64,000 bases of DNA from Arctopsyche grandis (lineage: Eukaryota; Arthropoda; Insecta; Trichoptera; Hydropsychidae): the NCBI RefSeq assembly GCF_051622035.1, contig NC_135357.1, positions 14,445,001-14,509,000 on the forward strand. The letters run 5' to 3'. The notes under the pieces were generated by a model, which saw only the letters and a program-made list of their open reading frames with translations, was not told the DNA's origin and searched no databases. Made by a program: the position numbers and the translations under genes. Shown here in pieces: positions 61,427 to 64,000 of this stretch. The stretch's first letter is position 1, and each line of letters begins with the position of its first letter.

Positions 61427-64000
61427 ATGGCGACTGGAAAGCGAGCTGCTGATGACAATGGAACTCCTGGAAAACGACTTCGCCTTCAGCTGCATCCGCT
61501 TACTCCATCTCGGATGGCAATTTACTCCAAGGCAACATTAGCGCCTCCTCTCATTGAACCATCAGTTACACCAAGTACCAATGCCAAGAACTCGAGTTAC
61601 TCTGGTGATTTCAGAATTGACTTCTACCATTTGAACGCATTACAAAATAAGAATTTACATTTTTTTTTATCACTTGTTCATCTTTGTCAAAACAAAATAT
61701 TGCGTTATACTGGTTCAGGTTCAGCTTGAGTAACTAATATTGTGCATATGATTTTCTAAAGGTTACATATATGTTTTCTCATGAAGTCATATAACTAAAT
61801 CGTAAACTATTAAACTGCTAGAATTTTTAATACATATGTACATACAATGGCTAAGTTTAACAAATTTTACACCTTTTGCAAAGTGGGGTCGACAATCTCT
61901 TTAATCAATCAATAATTTGAATAATAATACACACCTAACAACGCTTCATTTTCAAACATACCTTCTCTGGAAAAGTTCTAAAATTTGCCAATTCCTCAGA
62001 GCATATATTTTTAAAGCTTTTTTTGTGTTGTAAAATGTGTAAATCAAGTGACTAAACAATGTTTAATATTTAAAGGGGCCTACAGAGTACACTTGCCATC
62101 AGACAAAGTGCAACCCTGACCATACTACTGTTCACGATTTGACTGAATTGGGCTATAAATTAAATTTTTTTCGTGGTTTTCCATTCTATTGGCGCACACT
62201 GGCAACATTTCAAAATAACGTTCCATTTTTACTTTATCTATCTATAGATATATTGTGATATAATAGATAGAAACTAGTGGAAGCGTGTTGGAGAGGCCTT
62301 CATCCAGCAGTGGATGGCGAGCGGCTGTAGATGATGATGATGATGATATAAATCTATTTTTATACAAAATTTATAATCTTTTATCATTTCAAAAAACACC
62401 CGTTGAAATATCAACGGAAAAAAATACTATTATACTAGAAGTAGAAGCCAAAGGAACTTTAATTTTTAAATTTTAAATTAATTTTTGTAAAACATTTTTA
62501 TTTCAGCAAAAAGTGATAGTTGGGGTGAAGACACCGATAGCGAATTTCTCTTGTTGGCCAGTCAAGCTTGCGATGATATTGAAAAAAGCAACGTCTATGA
62601 ACCTATTAATTCATCAATATTGAAAAACAATTTAAATCAAAATATATTTGCTCCTTTAAATGCAAATACTGATAATTCCGTTTCGGGTGGTAAATATTTT
62701 ACATATTAATAAAAAAGAGTTTGTCATATAATATTGATGTAATTAAAAAAATATTATGTCTTTTCAGATATACAAGCTTTTCTCAGCAAGAAATCTTTAT
62801 CGAACACTGATAATCAATTACTTTCACAGTTTCAAGCAATGAAAAAAGAAAATGAAAGTTTAAAATTAAAGCAAATGGAATTAGAGAGTAGTAGTTTAAC
62901 AAAAGATGGTGAAATATCAATTCTTAGGACGCAATTAAAAACTTGTCAGACGCAATTATCTATAGCTAAAAAAGAAAAAATTTCAAATGTCGAGAAGGCA
63001 CAAATGGAATTTTCTCAGAAAATAAAACAAACCAATGATGAATTGTTCAATATCAAATCACAAACTGAATTCAAGGTTATTTTATTTTTATTTAATTAAA
63101 TAATTTGTTTGTATATTCACATAAATTAGCTTGGATATTTATTTAATTCCAGGCATTAGAAATAGTGAACTTAAAAGAAAAGTGTAGATTACTAGAGTCT
63201 AGTAGAATGAAATTCATCGAACCAACTTCATCTGCCCTAGACACCTCGAAATGGTTTGGGTAATAAAAAATCTATAATTAATTTCAATTTTCTATTATTC
63301 TTTGTTAATTTACATGTGGTTTTTTATTCAGAGTAAGTCAAAAATTCAACTCGTCAATTTCGAAAACTGAACACACTACAAAACAGTTTGTTTCTACAAA
63401 AGAAAATTCAGCTCAGGCACATATCAGTCATAAATTAAAACTATGTCCCTCATCACAATTGTGTAAGTATGTGTGTACAGACGTATTGTTAATTATAATT
63501 TTCTAATTAAAACCAATTAAAATTATATATTTTAGGTTATCCATTGAAAGAGCGTATTGATAACTGTATATTTAATGAGTCTAATCTGGAAAATCCAATA
63601 ATTTTTAATTCTTATGAAAATTCACAATTAATGGTACATTCGAGTTTTTTTTCTGCAAGAGAAACAATTTTGGGAGACGTTGCAGAACCTAATATATTAA
63701 AAAAAAGTAAAAAACCGAACCAGAAAGATATTACAATTGATTATATTTATGAAGACTTATCAGAATTAATGAAAACCCCCACCAAAGGACTTCATTCTGA
63801 TGACAGCGTTAAGCATGCTTTAAAGGTTTTTAAATATTTCACAAAATTCATAATTTTTCTTTTATTTAGTAGCAAATTTCAAAATATTTATAAACAAGAA
63901 TAATGTATGTACGTACAAATTTTTGAATTTTTCAGCAAAGCATATCTTTGAAATGGGTGCACCTCACGGGATCGAATTAGAAATGCACGAAAAACCAAAT
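61427..64000 (+). CDS. mus304: ATRIP/mus304-like checkpoint adaptor (5' part, runs off the window)
   Basis: ATR-interacting protein: recruits ATR kinase to RPA-coated single-stranded DNA in the nucleus. Exons: 61427-61604, 62507-62689, 62768-63075, 63153-63259, 63332-63462, 63536-63825, and tentatively 63941-64000 on to the edge. Seen: a basic N-terminus (MATGKRAADDNGTPGKRLRL), an acidic motif DSEFLLLASQACDDIEKS that parallels the RPA-binding LDTLASQAL region of human ATRIP, then a coiled coil (about 140-250) with DGEISILRTQLKTCQTQLSI, EFSQKIKQTNDELF and EIVNLKEKCRLLES, spaced as in ATRIP. The region after the coiled coil is Ser/Asn-rich. Start: I chose MATGKR because the upstream in-frame extension looks like leader. 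The exon 6 donor (AAG|GTTTTT) is weak and the last acceptor uncertain. The C-terminal helical domain lies outside the window. Confidence 0.75.
62278..62347 (+). mobile_element. 3' stub of an RTE-type retrotransposon in ATRIP intron 1
   Basis: Encodes WKRVGEAFIQQWMASGCR and a stop, then a (GATGAT)n tail. It is closely related to the stub at 500-566 and better preserved. Confidence 0.65.

Overview
The window looks like a piece of an insect nuclear genome. Six multi-exon, spliced protein genes sit in AT-rich DNA packed with small DNA transposons. One is an Alk receptor, and there are insect-type (CCTAA)n stretches. One gene is a ZAD-class zinc-finger gene, a class typical of insects. The telomere-like CCTAA motif argues against Diptera. 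A lepidopteran or related holometabolous order is my guess, not a demonstrated identity. I rebuilt every gene exon by exon. In each complete gene the exon lengths sum to a whole number of codons and the splice phases agree.

Layout: 1-9937 is intergenic, holding hAT, piggyBac-like and RTE-type fragments plus the presumed Alk 3' UTR. 9938-25163 (-) is Alk, 27 coding exons and 1,987 aa, with fold-back and hAT elements in its introns. 25164-32403 is a divergent intergenic region holding the CpG-rich Alk upstream region, many nested MITEs, and one weak candidate gene. 32404-41483 (+) is an RRM plus triple-Tudor gene, 20 exons and 970 aa, with an internal tandem exon duplication. 43322-47812 (-) is Arp2, 11 exons and 394 aa, with two in-phase candidate microexons. 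49787-54816 (+) is CEBPZ/Noc1, 19 exons and 1,083 aa. 54817-59327 is a transposon-rich convergent intergenic region ending in a decayed zinc-finger array. 59328-60540 (-) is a ZAD/C2H2 zinc-finger gene of 3 exons. 61427-64000 (+) is the 5' part of an ATRIP/mus304-like gene that runs off the window.

The six genes alternate strands, giving divergent pairs (Alk/Tudor, Arp2/CEBPZ, ZnF/ATRIP) and convergent pairs (Tudor/Arp2, CEBPZ/ZnF). They do not form a pathway. They are a receptor tyrosine kinase, a probable piRNA-pathway factor, an actin nucleator subunit, a ribosome biogenesis factor, a DNA-binding protein and a DNA-damage checkpoint adaptor.

The most notable points are the two Arp2 microexon candidates at the position where, as I recall, vertebrate ACTR2 has its alternative insert; the recent intron-containing duplication in the Tudor gene; a MITE family with ends like GGTTCGGTGATTA, 8-bp target duplications and at least three complete copies; and the frameshift decay of the zinc-finger array. 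I found no CRISPR array, tRNA or complete autonomous transposon.
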